Notes under the pieces: generated by a model
Seen by the model: the letters and a program-made list of their open reading frames with translations, nothing else
The model's database searches: none
Told to the model about the DNA's origin: nothing
NCBI GenBank assembly: GCA_016715505.1
Contig: JADJZY010000035.1
Coordinates: 1-64,000, forward strand
From: Bacteroidota bacterium
Lineage (GTDB): Bacteria; Bacteroidota; Bacteroidia; Chitinophagales; Chitinophagaceae
Reading direction: 5' to 3'
DNA length: 64,000 bases
Program-made: the position numbers and the translations under genes
Part shown: piece after piece, positions 39,427 through 49,538 of the stretch
How positions within the stretch are numbered: position 1 is the first letter of the stretch
Layout of the letters: every line of letters begins with the position of its first letter

Positions 39427-41314
39427 CTACATTTTTTCCAATACAATCACAATCTTGTTGAAGTCGGCCGCTGCATTAATCACTTTCACATATTCTGGAT
39501 AGGCCGACATGGGTGTATAATTTTCATGATAGATTTCAAAACAATTCACCGTTAAAAGATTTCCTTCCAACTTATAGGTGGATGTAAATTTGCAGGATTC
39601 TTTGCCATTGTTCATCGCCACAAAATTCATGTTGAGTTTGTCCAGATTATTCGCTTTATAACCATCCGGTATGGTGACTTTGATCACACGGGTATATTGA
39701 TGTTGATTTGGGATTTCGAGATCAAATTTTCTTTCTTTTTCCTGATACATCTCTGCTTGCCGACCAATGAGTTCGCCAATTTTAAACAAATATTTATTCC
39801 CGGCTTTTTCAATATTATTGGTTGTATGCATCGTTGATCGAATTACAAGCGGTTTTTGTTGCTGTAAGCTTCGATAATCATGATTTTCGTATTTTAAGTT
39901 TTCAATTTTTTCATCTTTTTCGCTGATTCGAATCATTTCCTTCACCGCATCTTCCCTTTTTTCATTCTCTAAAAAAACCAATGCAGGCAATACTTCTACT
40001 TCATTGTGACCTGCAAAATGATTGATCATTTCAATATGAGCTGTGTCCATGTCTGGATTAAATCGAACGCTGACATCGTGGTTGTGATAGTTTTTGTCGG
40101 GCGTTGTGGAAGGTAGTTTGCGTTTTTCTGCGCTGGCGGTCGCAATGTCGCCCAGTTTAATCACTTTTACATGCATGGCCGTATTGGATTCCCAGGTTGC
40201 AGGAAACAAGGGGATGCGGTACAATGGTTGGTTTACGGCCATATAAGTTTTAATGTCCGGAAAGTACATGTAACACTCTTTGAGGTTCTCGACATTCACC
40301 ATACTATAATCGAAAGGTTTTTCGAATCGGCTGGTTGTATATCCGATTTCGAAAGGAATATTTTCAATGCTGAAGAGAAGTCCGAATAAACGTTGAATAC
40401 CAAATTCTTCCGTTACTTTATTTTTTAAAATAAATTCGATGGTATTGGATTTATCATCAGGCACATATTCTTGCTGAATAAAATTTGTTTTGACAAAATG
40501 TTCAATCCATTCGATTTTTTCCTGAGGAGTATTACATTTTTTATACTCTCCCTGATCCAATAATTTTTTGCCTGCGATACGCGGATACCCTTTCCTTTGT
40601 TGGCTAAATTATAGGCCAGCACGTATTCTGCTCTGGCAAAATGGGGGAAATAGGTAGCATACTTTTCTTCTTCCAGTCCTTCCAGATTTGTAGCGGAGGC
40701 CACAATACAGTTTTTTCCGTTCACTATCGTATCCTTACTCACGACAACCCCATTGTATCCTTTTATTTCAAACACCAATGCTTCCGGAGCCACCAATTCA
40801 AAACGATTCAATACGGTGGGAATGGCATCTTGTAAAGTGATGGTACCATAATCGCGGTAACGTTGGTTGACCTGAAAAACATACTCGATTTCTGATCCTT
40901 TTTCTACACCTTCCAACGCAAATATTTTTCCATGCCGCCTTCATCATTTTTTACATCTTTAAAGGCATCCGGCTTTAACTCAATCACTTTTCCTTGTGGG
41001 GTAATGGTGCGAGCTTTGACCATGAGGATGGGTGAATTAGGGTTATAGCTGATTTTTACTTTATTGTACATTTCAATCCCTTTCTCGTCATTCACCCTCA
41101 CAATTTTGTGCACCCGGCGGTTGAGTGTGACATCTTCTTTGCCAATCACAACTTCCATCTGAATATCTTCTAAAATGATAATTGCACTTTCCTTTAAAAA
41201 TTTTTCGTTTTCAATTTTATGAAGTTGTGGTTCCCCGGTCCAGTCCATATTTAATACCTGAGATTGCGCATAAAATGATAGGAAAGTGAGGGTAATGAAA
41301 AGGATTTGTTTCAT
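39427..41314 (-). CDS. DUF3857 / transglutaminase-like secreted protein (two one-base losses)
   Basis: From ATG 41314 with signal peptide MKQILFITLTFLSFYAQSQ. The DUF3857 beta-sandwich reads VTLNRRVHKIVRVNDEKGI and ARTITPQGKVIELKPDAFKDV. It breaks near 40920, continues as VEKGSEIEYVFQV, VVSKDTIVNG and KYATYFPHFARAEYVL, then breaks again near 40575. It ends with a transglutaminase-like helical part (EKIEWIEHFVKTNFI) and a beta-rich C-terminal domain (IPNQHQYTRVIKVTIPDGYK). The Cys-His-Asp triad of true transglutaminases is not clearly visible, so enzymatic activity is doubtful. Restored length is about 628 residues, normal for DUF3857 proteins. Both shifts are losses of one base. Confidence 0.8.
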
Positions 41315-41590
41315 GTGTTTTCGTTTAAATGTATGGTAGGTAAATGTTTGATCTCAAAAGTAACCAAAATGTCTAGAGAATCATCATATGGATGCTAAAG
41401 TTATTCCAAATTCAAACCATTGTATGTTGCGATTGTTCATGTTTTTTTAATAAGCATCTGTGGATTCGGATTATCGATGCCTTATGATTCAAATTGAATG
41501 AATATTTGCTCCAATCATTCTTGATATCAGATATCATGGGTTTTCTTTACGACACTAAAAATAATTTACCCTGTAAGAGGATGTATGATA

Positions 41591-42867
41591 TCATCTATTG
41601 TTTGGTTTGGTGAGGGCTCGTACCCAAAGCCCGCCCAATAGAATAAATACGGTGAAATAATAATATCGAAAGGTCATCGGACTGAACCAGAAAAACAGAA
41701 AAATGAACAAGGTCAAAAACACCAATAAATAGTCTTCAACGGGAACACGACGTTTTGATCGAAAACCAATTAAACCAATCATCATCAACATAAGCATCAC
41801 GCCCCCTTGTATGGTTCTGGTTTTTTGTACAGCTTGCAGTCCATCTTCCGGGAAAAATGCGTTAAAATAAATGATTCCACTCATCCCGTAGGTTGCATTC
41901 CATCCGGCTGGGATATGCTCACTCACGTCCATAAAATCATTCACTGCACATTGATTGTGATATTCGATTCCTTGTAAAAAGTATGATGGGTCTTCCGATA
42001 AAAAGGGCAGTATGTAAATGCATATGACCGCTGTAAGGGGGACTGAAAAAATGCGCAAGGTTTGCCGAAATCCCAGTGCCTGCCAAAGTAAAATACCCGC
42101 CAGAGGTATCCAGAATATGAGCGTAAAACGAGATAGTAATGCCAATGCAATACCTATACCGAGTAGAAAATGATTACGAACCAATAAGGCGGTAACAATA
42201 ATCAGATAATATCCTCCAATGAGCATCTCCGGGCTAACACCCAAATCCTCTTTTAAGAATAGAATGTGAAACCACAAAACACCGGCCGGCATGCAAGCCA
42301 TTAAATAGGGTTGAATGCCAGTACTGCTTATTTTTCGTGTTTGGTATAAATAAACCAAGGCGCAAATCACAAAAATCAAATAGGCTCCCCAACGAACATC
42401 TATTTGTAAAGAATGTCCAATGCCCATGGGTAACCAATGTAGTGGCATATAAACAGGAAATGGATGCCAGGCTAAATCCGGAAATGGATGATAAGGTGTT
42501 AGGTGATTCGAAAAGCGTTCGTACTGATAGCTCAATTGTTGAATCACATCTGAGTTCGGTGTAGGAAGCGGAAAGCTTTGCCAAATTTTACGCAGTTCTT
42601 CAACGGGACTCAACAAGGCCAAAACACCAAATAGAAATGGTAACCAGGACCTGCTTGCCACCTTAATCGTCAGGGGATAAAATGGAATCATGCGCCAAGC
42701 CATCACGCCAATGAACAAACCAACAATGAGTAAAAAATTGGTGCAAAAAACAAACCGAATACATCGGCCCCATATAAAAACAGAATCGCGAAAATTGCAA
42801 CGAATTCACCGATGGCCCAAAGCCCATTGTGTTTGGCCACATCCCTTTGAGAGGTCTGGGCGCTCAT
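41591..42867 (-). CDS. Polytopic membrane protein, glycosyltransferase-like (one lost base near 42720)
   Basis: About 425 residues with some ten hydrophobic segments. ATG 42867 (MSAQTSQRDVAKHNGLWAIG) opens the first helix (EFVAIFAILFLYGADVFGLFF). One lost T near 42722 shifts into the long frame (LFIGVMAWRM). The loop after the next helix (SPVEELRKIWQSFPLP, HPFPDLAWHPFPVYMPLHWL) and repeated hydrophobic blocks are reminiscent of GT-C-fold sugar transferases or dolichyl-mannosyltransferase-like proteins. No DD or DxD motif can be assigned, so this is only a guess. It follows the aldehyde dehydrogenase by 4 nt and is likely co-transcribed. Confidence 0.65.
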
Positions 42868-42871
42868 TGAA

Positions 42872-44329
42872 TTAAATTTCGATACAAACATTTTTGGCTT
42901 CAGTAAAGAATCTTAAGGCATCCCATCCTCCTTCCCGGCCTACACCGCTGTTTTTTACGCCTCCAAACGGTGTTCGTAAATCGCGAAGTAACCAGCAATT
43001 GATCCAGACAATGCCCGCTTGCAATTGTACCGCCATCCGATTGGCTTTAGAAATATCCTGGGTCCAAACGGTAGCCGCTAAACCATAATCTGTGCTGTTT
43101 GCCAATTCAAGAGCATGTGCTTCGGTATCAAAAGGTTGAAGAGTGACCACAGGTCCAAAAATTTCTTCACGATTTGTTTTGCACTGGGGCCCAAGTCCTT
43201 CAATCACCGTAGGTTCTATAAAATAACCATTTGCACAGCGGCCTTCCGGGTGAACAGCTTTGCCTCCAATCAGTATTTTGCCGCCTTCTTCTTCAGCAAT
43301 ACGAATACAGTTTAATATTTTTTCATAATGCAGATTGCTAACAACGGCACCTTGTTTGGAACTTTCTTCCATCGGGTCACCTACTTTGAGTTGTTGTACT
43401 TTTTCGATAAAGGCCGCTTTAAATTTTTCATAGATACTGCGTTCAATCAGAATTCGACTTCCGCATAAACAAATTTGTCCCTGATTAGAAAATGAGCTCT
43501 GTACGGTCGTGCGCAACATTTTTTCCCAATCACAATCTGCAAAAATGATATTGGGATTTTTTCCACCGAGTTCGAGGGATAATTTCTTAAACTGTGGTGC
43601 AGCAATTGATGCAATTTGCGCTCCCGCTCTGGTACTTCCGGTAAAGGAGATGGCTTTTACTTCCGGATGAGCAACAATGGCACTTCCACATTGTGGTCCG
43701 TCTCCATGGAGGATATTTAGCACGCCTGCAGGAAGTCCGGCTTCTTTACAAATTTTAGACAACAAAAATGAACTCAAGGGAGTCACCTCACTGGGTTTTG
43801 CAATTACACAATTGCCTGCAGCTAAAGCCGGCGCAATTTTCCAGGTAAATAAATACAAGGGCAAATTCCAGGGCGAAATACATCCAACAATGCCCAATGG
43901 TTGTCGCATGGTATAATTAATGGCCTTGTCTTCCATCACATGACTTTCCGTGGAGAAGTGCAGAATTGCGGTGGCATAAAATCTGAAATTGGATGATGCT
44001 CTCGGAATATCCACGCGCTTGCTGAGCCATAAAGGTTTTCCATTATCGGTGCTTTCGGCCAGAGCCAATTCCTCCAGATGTTCATCAATTAAATCGGCAA
44101 TGCGGTTCAGAATTCGGAATCGTTCTTCCGGTTTACTGACGCTCCATGCGGGAAAGGCTTTTTTAGCAGCGGCCACAGCATCATTCACATCATCCTGATT
44201 GCTGTTGGGTATTTGTCCGAATTTTTCGGCTGTAGCGGGATTGATATTATCGAGATATGTTTTGGAACGAGGTTCGCAAAAGTCTCCTCCGATATAATTT
44301 TGGATATAGGCGTAATTACTCAAATTCAT
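42872..44329 (-). CDS. NAD-dependent aldehyde dehydrogenase, muconic-semialdehyde type
   Basis: 485 residues from ATG 44329 (MNLSNYAYIQNYIGGDF), the usual start; the frame continues upstream to 44425, but that would overlap the divergent gene. Seen: SPWNLPLYLFTWKIAPALAAGN, K178 in AKPSE, FTGSTRAG, general base E253 in LELGGKNP, nucleophile C287 in SNQGQICLCG, EEIFGPV, and C-terminal LRTPFGGVKNSGVGREGG. The last motif resembles 2-hydroxymuconic or 2-aminomuconic semialdehyde dehydrogenases of aromatic or kynurenine breakdown. No other gene of those pathways is in the window, so the substrate is inferred only. Cytoplasmic. Confidence 0.88.
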   Translation of the reverse strand: MNLSNYAYIQNYIGGDFCEPRSKTYLDNINPATAEKFGQIPNSNQDDVNDAVAAAKKAFPAWSVSKPEERFRILNRIADLIDEHLEELALAESTDNGKPLWLSKRVDIPRASSNFRFYATAILHFSTESHVMEDKAINYTMRQPLGIVGCISPWNLPLYLFTWKIAPALAAGNCVIAKPSEVTPLSSFLLSKICKEAGLPAGVLNILHGDGPQCGSAIVAHPEVKAISFTGSTRAGAQIASIAAPQFKKLSLELGGKNPNIIFADCDWEKMLRTTVQSSFSNQGQICLCGSRILIERSIYEKFKAAFIEKVQQLKVGDPMEESSKQGAVVSNLHYEKILNCIRIAEEEGGKILIGGKAVHPEGRCANGYFIEPTVIEGLGPQCKTNREEIFGPVVTLQPFDTEAHALELANSTDYGLAATVWTQDISKANRMAVQLQAGIVWINCWLLRDLRTPFGGVKNSGVGREGGWDALRFFTEAKNVCIEI

Positions 44330-44419
44330 GGTGTCCAAAGATAGGAAATCTTGCGCAGCTGCAGGAGTCATTTGGCGGGATAGGTAAACGGAATTATCTT
44401 GTAGCATAATTTGATCGAT

Positions 44420-44851
44420 ATGCAATTACCAATCAGTGAGTTTTTGAAATCACAAAGTTTGACTTCCATTGCCTGTTTGGATGAAGAGGGGGCTCCCCAT
44501 AGTTTTACGGCTTATTACTATTATGATGAATCCAAACAACGGCTTTTGTTTAAGTCGTCCGGCACAACCCGACACGAAAAGTATTTTCGAAAGAACCCAA
44601 AAGTTTCCGGAACCATTCATCCCGATCAAATTTCTAAACTCCATTTGATTGGGGCGCAATGGAGGGGAGAGGTGAACAATCCCAATGATTTTTCCTCTGT
44701 GTTTGAAGCGACTGCCATGTTTCATACAGCACATCCCGGGGCTATCATGATTCCGGGTTTGGTTTGGATCATCACTTTGGAAGAGGTAGATTTCACGGAT
44801 CATCATTTAGGTATTACACCTAAATTAAGTTGGAATCGAAATGCTTCTTAA
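44420..44851 (+). CDS. Pyridoxamine 5'-phosphate oxidase-like flavin-binding protein
   Basis: 143 residues from ATG 44420 (MQLPISEFLKSQSLTSIACL). Split-barrel features: SLTSIACLDEEGAPHSFTAYYYYDE, LLFKSSGTTRHEKYFRKNPKVSGTI. This is the pattern of PNPOx-like FMN-binding proteins. The specific substrate is unknown. Divergent from the aldehyde dehydrogenase with about 90 bp between starts, which must hold both promoters. Complete. Confidence 0.75.
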   Translation: MQLPISEFLKSQSLTSIACLDEEGAPHSFTAYYYYDESKQRLLFKSSGTTRHEKYFRKNPKVSGTIHPDQISKLHLIGAQWRGEVNNPNDFSSVFEATAMFHTAHPGAIMIPGLVWIITLEEVDFTDHHLGITPKLSWNRNAS

Positions 44852-44886
44852 GTTTGTGAGAGGGAATGATTGCCGGGAAAAAGGAT

Positions 44887-44894
44887 TATATTTG
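44887..44894 (+). promoter_or_regulatory. Candidate -7 element TATATTTG
   Basis: An exact TAnnTTTG match 19 nt before the ATG of the large surface protein gene at 44914. A -33 TTTG at the usual distance is not clear. Confidence 0.45.
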
Positions 44895-44913
44895 ATAGAC
44901 CAACTCCCAGCTT

Positions 44914-47900
44914 ATGAAAAATATCATTGCCTTATTGGCCTTGCTATTCAGCAACGCTTTGCTCTATGCACAAAGTCCGATTCCTTTAGCAGATGAATGC
45001 AGCACAGCCACTCTGCTCAGCGCTGGTTCTTCCTGTAGTATGACGAGTTATACCACGGCTGGAACAACAGCAAGTTCAGGTGTGCCCAATCCCAATTGTA
45101 GTGGTTACCTGGGCATGGATGGCTGGATGAAGGTGATTGTTCCGGCTAGCGGGCATCTTCAGTTTCGGCTTAGTTCCGCCACTACAACAGGATGGAATAT
45201 TTACACCTCTGATTGTAATACGTTCACTACTTTGTTTTGTAAAAATGGCAATGGTTTTTTTAACCTGCACAACCCTGCTTTAGCCGGAACTGCTTTATAC
45301 ATTCGGGTCTATCGATGGAACCAACAATCTGCCGTTCAATTCGATTTCTGTGTCTGGGAACCCAGTACGGTTGATCATGACTTTTGCGCCAATGCGTTGC
45401 CCATCAATGTTGATACAGCGTGTAATTTGGCTACCTATAACAATATCGGAGCTACAGCTGAGTCAATCAGCATTTCGCCAAATCCGCTGTGTGGTGGATA
45501 CCAGGGTGGAGATGTTTGGTTTCAATTTGTGATGCCCGCTTCCGGTAAAATAAGGATAGAGTGTGAGGATGTCAGTAATATCTCACCCTCCTTTGAAGTA
45601 CTTTCAGGCTCATGCGGCAATTTTACCAAATTGGGTTGTGTATCCATTTCCGGAGCACTCAATTTGAACCAGTTAGGTTTAGCCGGACAAACCCTATATA
45701 TCCGTGTATGGGATTTTAATGCAAGCAATATCACAGGTGGCGGAATTTTTCAACTTTGTGTATGGGAGCCTCCTACGCCACCCAATGATTTTTGTGCACA
45801 GGCTATTCCTTTACCGGTGGGAACGACCTGCCAGCCAAATACCTATCAACTGGTAGGCTGTACTGCAGAACCCATTACGGTAGCGCCGAATCCGAGTTGT
45901 GGTTTTTATCAGGGCAATGATATGTGGTTTAGTGTTCAAGTACCTGCATCCGGGCAAATGCGCATCGAACACCTGGGCTCAATTAGTTTGGCCTTTGCAC
46001 TATACAGCGGTACCTGCGGAAATCTTACTCAGTTAAATTGCGGACAACTCAATACAAAAGTTTTTAATATCAATAATCCGGCTTTGGCCAATCAAGTGCT
46101 TTATGTGAGGGTATGGACCTTTAATAGTTCAGAAATCATTCTCCCTTTTCAGATTTGTGCGGAAGAAACTTCACCGGCTGCCAATGATTTCTGCGCAGCA
46201 GCTATTCCTCTATCTGTGAATGCATCATGCGTTTGGACCAAAGGATATATCGAAGGTTGCACCGCAGAACCTCTAAGTGTTGCGCCTAATCCAAGTTGTG
46301 GTTCCTATCAGGGTAACGATGTATGGTATAGTTTTACAATGCCTCCAAGCGGACATTTAAAAGTTGAAAAAGTAAACGATGCGGATATTGCTTTTGCACT
46401 CTATGTAGGCTCTTGCGGCAATTTTACACAAGTGGATTGTGCGCAGCTGGGTACCAATTTTATCAATATTCACGACAACAATCTGGCCAATCAAACCATG
46501 TATATTCGCGTTTGGACTTACAGCAGCGCATCCCTCATTGACTCATTTTCTCTTTGTCTCACCGAACCGAACACGCCCGATAATGATTTTTGTAGTGCCG
46601 CATTGCCACTGACCATTACCCAAACTTGCAACCTGAACACCTATAGTTTTAAGGGTTGCACGAAGGAGTCAACTTCGGTTGCACCCAACCCGACCTGTGG
46701 TGCCTTTGTGAATGGCGACATTTGGTTCAGTTTCACCATGCCTGCCAGTGGTTTGCTCACGGTGATTACAGCCGGCGGACCGGCAGATGCCCAGGTCGCT
46801 TTGTACACAGGTAGTTGCGGCGCAATGACCCAATTTGCCTGTACACAATTTCTGAATGCCACCCAGGTCAATCAACCGGCCCTGGCAGGTCAACCCATTT
46901 TATTGCGCTTATGGGATTATTCTTCACCGGCTGATACCACTTTTCAGTTATGTGTTTACGAACCCCTTTGTTTGATTTTAATTGATAGCATTTCCGCAAA
47001 CCCATCCTCTTGTAATATCGTAGCCGATGGCAGCCTTCAGGTATTTGCCAATTGCGCATCTTGTGCGGGCAGTTTGGAGTATTCAATCAATAATGGCCCT
47101 TATCAAACATCTCCGGTATTTAATAATATCAGCAGTGGTGTTTATCAAGTCAAAGTGCGCGATCAGGGCAATGCAAATTGTTTCGCAACGTTCACCGGAT
47201 TTCTGCTCCCAACACAACAAGCAGCTCATTTTTATTTCGTGGATAATGACAATGATGGGTATGGCACCAATCCATTTATACAAAGTTGTAGTCCGATAGC
47301 AGGCTATGTACAAATAGGCGGCGACTGTAACGACAATAACCCCGCAGTGCATCCGGGCCAGAACGAAATACCATGTAACAGTTTGGATGAAAATTGTAAT
47401 GGGATGAATGATGACACACCTTCTGAATTTTTACTCAGTGGATTATGTCGTGAAATTGTCAATGCCCAAAATGCCAGCATGGATAATGGAAGTGATTTTG
47501 TAGATCAAACACTGAATTCTACAAACGCAAAATCATTCCGCATTCATAACAATGATAATCAGCCATTGTATATCACCAATATGACGCTGTCGGGCATGCA
47601 CGCTTCTGATTTTAGTTATAGTGGAATCAACCTGCCGGATACCATTTTGCCCAATCAGTTCAAAGATGTTTTGCTGCATTTCACGCCTTCAGCGCTTGGG
47701 TTGCGCGAAGCAGAATGGACGATTTATAATAACGATTGTGATGAATATGCGTTTCAGGCTTTCATTCAAGGTACAGGAGTCACAACAACCTTTATACAAC
47801 TTAACCTACAAGCTCTTGTTGAAGGATACTATTCCGGTGCGGGTTCTCAAACCACTACTTTGCTCAATCAAGGCATACAAACCTGTCCCGATATTTGCGA

Positions 47901-48363
47901 TTCCATCGTTGTGTCATTTCATGATGAGGCAACCTATCAGGAAGTACAATCTGTATCATGCATCATGCAAACCAATGGACATATACCCGTTCGAATGCCT
48001 ACCCTCATTGGCAGCTATTTTATCGTTTTACGTCATCGTAACGGGGTAGAAGTCTGGAGTGCTACCGCAATGCCCATTCTGAACCAAATGACTTATTCTT
48101 TCACTACCGCTTCCAGTCAGGTATATGGCGAAAATGTACTTGAAGTGGAATCCGGAATTTGGGCTATTTACAGTGGCGATATCAATAGCGACAGTGTTGT
48201 TGATGGTCTGGATTTTAATGACTGGGAAAATGATAGCAATAATTTTATCTCTGGATTTTTTGATACCGATATCAATGGTGACGGCATCGTAGACGGTTTG
48301 GACTTTTTGTTTTGGGAAACCAACAGCAATGCCTTTGTCGGTTTAATCAGTCCATCGTTTTGA
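44914..48363 (+). CDS. Large modular secreted surface protein with five CUB-like repeats, SprB-like, MopE-like and dockerin-like modules
   Basis: 1149 residues, intact. Signal peptide MKNIIALLALLFSNALLYAQ. Five repeats of about 130 residues follow (about 27-685), each with D-x-C at the start, PNP-x-CG-x-YQG-x-D-VWF, MPASG, GSCGN-x-TQL-x-C, LYIRVW and CVxEP at the end. Next come an SprB-like repeat (about 690-770: YSINNGPYQTSPVF, GVYQVKVRD) and a MopE-type calcium-binding motif (VDNDNDGYG, GGDCNDNNPAVHPGQNE, DENCNG). An Ig-like choice-of-anchor domain follows (SFRIHNNDNQPLYITNM). Last is a C-terminal module shared with the GH5 enzyme, ending in two calcium loops (GDINSDSVVDGLDFNDWE, DINGDGIVDGLDFLFWE). 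Likely a cell-surface adhesin or matrix protein; the ligand is unknown. Confidence 0.82.
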   Translation: MKNIIALLALLFSNALLYAQSPIPLADECSTATLLSAGSSCSMTSYTTAGTTASSGVPNPNCSGYLGMDGWMKVIVPASGHLQFRLSSATTTGWNIYTSDCNTFTTLFCKNGNGFFNLHNPALAGTALYIRVYRWNQQSAVQFDFCVWEPSTVDHDFCANALPINVDTACNLATYNNIGATAESISISPNPLCGGYQGGDVWFQFVMPASGKIRIECEDVSNISPSFEVLSGSCGNFTKLGCVSISGALNLNQLGLAGQTLYIRVWDFNASNITGGGIFQLCVWEPPTPPNDFCAQAIPLPVGTTCQPNTYQLVGCTAEPITVAPNPSCGFYQGNDMWFSVQVPASGQMRIEHLGSISLAFALYSGTCGNLTQLNCGQLNTKVFNINNPALANQVLYVRVWTFNSSEIILPFQICAEETSPAANDFCAAAIPLSVNASCVWTKGYIEGCTAEPLSVAPNPSCGSYQGNDVWYSFTMPPSGHLKVEKVNDADIAFALYVGSCGNFTQVDCAQLGTNFINIHDNNLANQTMYIRVWTYSSASLIDSFSLCLTEPNTPDNDFCSAALPLTITQTCNLNTYSFKGCTKESTSVAPNPTCGAFVNGDIWFSFTMPASGLLTVITAGGPADAQVALYTGSCGAMTQFACTQFLNATQVNQPALAGQPILLRLWDYSSPADTTFQLCVYEPLCLILIDSISANPSSCNIVADGSLQVFANCASCAGSLEYSINNGPYQTSPVFNNISSGVYQVKVRDQGNANCFATFTGFLLPTQQAAHFYFVDNDNDGYGTNPFIQSCSPIAGYVQIGGDCNDNNPAVHPGQNEIPCNSLDENCNGMNDDTPSEFLLSGLCREIVNAQNASMDNGSDFVDQTLNSTNAKSFRIHNNDNQPLYITNMTLSGMHASDFSYSGINLPDTILPNQFKDVLLHFTPSALGLREAEWTIYNNDCDEYAFQAFIQGTGVTTTFIQLNLQALVEGYYSGAGSQTTTLLNQGIQTCPDICDSIVVSFHDEATYQEVQSVSCIMQTNGHIPVRMPTLIGSYFIVLRHRNGVEVWSATAMPILNQMTYSFTTASSQVYGENVLEVESGIWAIYSGDINSDSVVDGLDFNDWENDSNNFISGFFDTDINGDGIVDGLDFLFWETNSNAFVGLISPSF

Positions 48364-48434
48364 GGAACTACGTATCAGTCAGTACACATCAACAAGATTT
48401 TTTGAAAAATTCGAATAGCGTGCGGAAAATCGCT

Positions 48435-49515
48435 CTAATCATGCAGCAATTGCGAAAGCCTTTGCTCCAGCATGGCCCCCCGTAAATCCGTGTCAATAAT
48501 CATCCCGGTTTTATCCAGCAATAAGGTTTTCGGGATGGTAGGTGTATGATACAAATCGGTAGTAGAGCCTTTTTCTCCTCTTACGTCCAAGATATGTACC
48601 CAGGGCATTTGGAATTGTTTCAAAGCAGTTCTCCACGCATCTTCTTTGGCATCAATCGAAATACTGATGATTTCAAACCCTTTATCGTGGTAGGCACTAT
48701 ACGCTTTTTTCATATGCGGAATTTCCGCCTTACAGGGACCGCACCAACTGGCCCAAAAATCCAGTAAAACATATTTGCCTTTGTATTTCGACAAAGTATA
48801 AGGTTTGCCGCTTGAATCTTTTAAGGTGAAATCCGGCGCCATATACCCTTTGGTGACTGCTTTAATTTTGTTCACCAACTTGTCGCATTCTTTACCATAA
48901 AAACTATTGCGGGCCTTGCCTTTTAACATACCAATCAGGGTATCGGCAAAAGCAATGTTCAGGTTACGATCATTGGCCAGGGAACTGTATACCGCAAATG
49001 CCGAAATTTCCATTTCAGCGTGTTCGCGAATAAATTGTCTGAAAGTGCGTTGTAATTCCTGACTAATCAATCCCATGATTTGCGAAAGGCTGTCCTGATT
49101 AATGCCCGGTCGTTGATAGGCCTGCTGTATCTGTTGTGCCGCCTGATGCATGGGTTCCTGCACCCCTGTTAAGCGGCGCATGGTATCGTTCGATGCAGAA
49201 CCTTTGATACTGCTCACATTCATGTTTTGCATCTGAACTTCCATCTCAATTTTCGAGTTGGGATCGGCAAAAATATCTGATACCTTTTTTATCATCTGCA
49301 ATCACCATCGGCGAAGCTTCAGATATAAAACCTTCGTACACAAAACTGTGATTTTTAAAACGCATCGTATCAAATTTGTTATCTGATAGCGTGCCCATCA
49401 CCACAATACCCGAATCCATATCACTCACCTTTCCGGTAATCTTCAGGTTCTTTTTTTCGGCCCATGCTTGTGCCGCCATCAAGAGGGCACAACTGATTAA
49501 AACAATTTTTTTCAT
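48435..49515 (-). CDS. DUF4369-TlpA thioredoxin-like lipid/periplasmic protein (one extra base near 49290)
   Basis: From ATG 49515 with signal peptide MKKIVLISCALLMAAQAWA, then a DUF4369-like beta domain (LKITGKVSDMDSGIVVMGTL). The frame breaks near 49290 at AAAAAAGG (one extra G). It continues as a helical linker (PMHQAAQQIQQAYQRPGINQ, GKARNSFYGKECDKLVNK) and a thioredoxin fold with WASWCGPCKAEIPH (redox CGPC), DFTLKDSSGKPYTLSKYKGK and the cis-Pro TIPKTLLLD. Likely a periplasmic thiol-disulfide protein anchored near the membrane. The next gene upstream on this strand is a paralog, so the two form a duplicated pair. Confidence 0.85.
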
Positions 49516-49538
49516 GTACTTGTATTTTTCAGGTTCAG

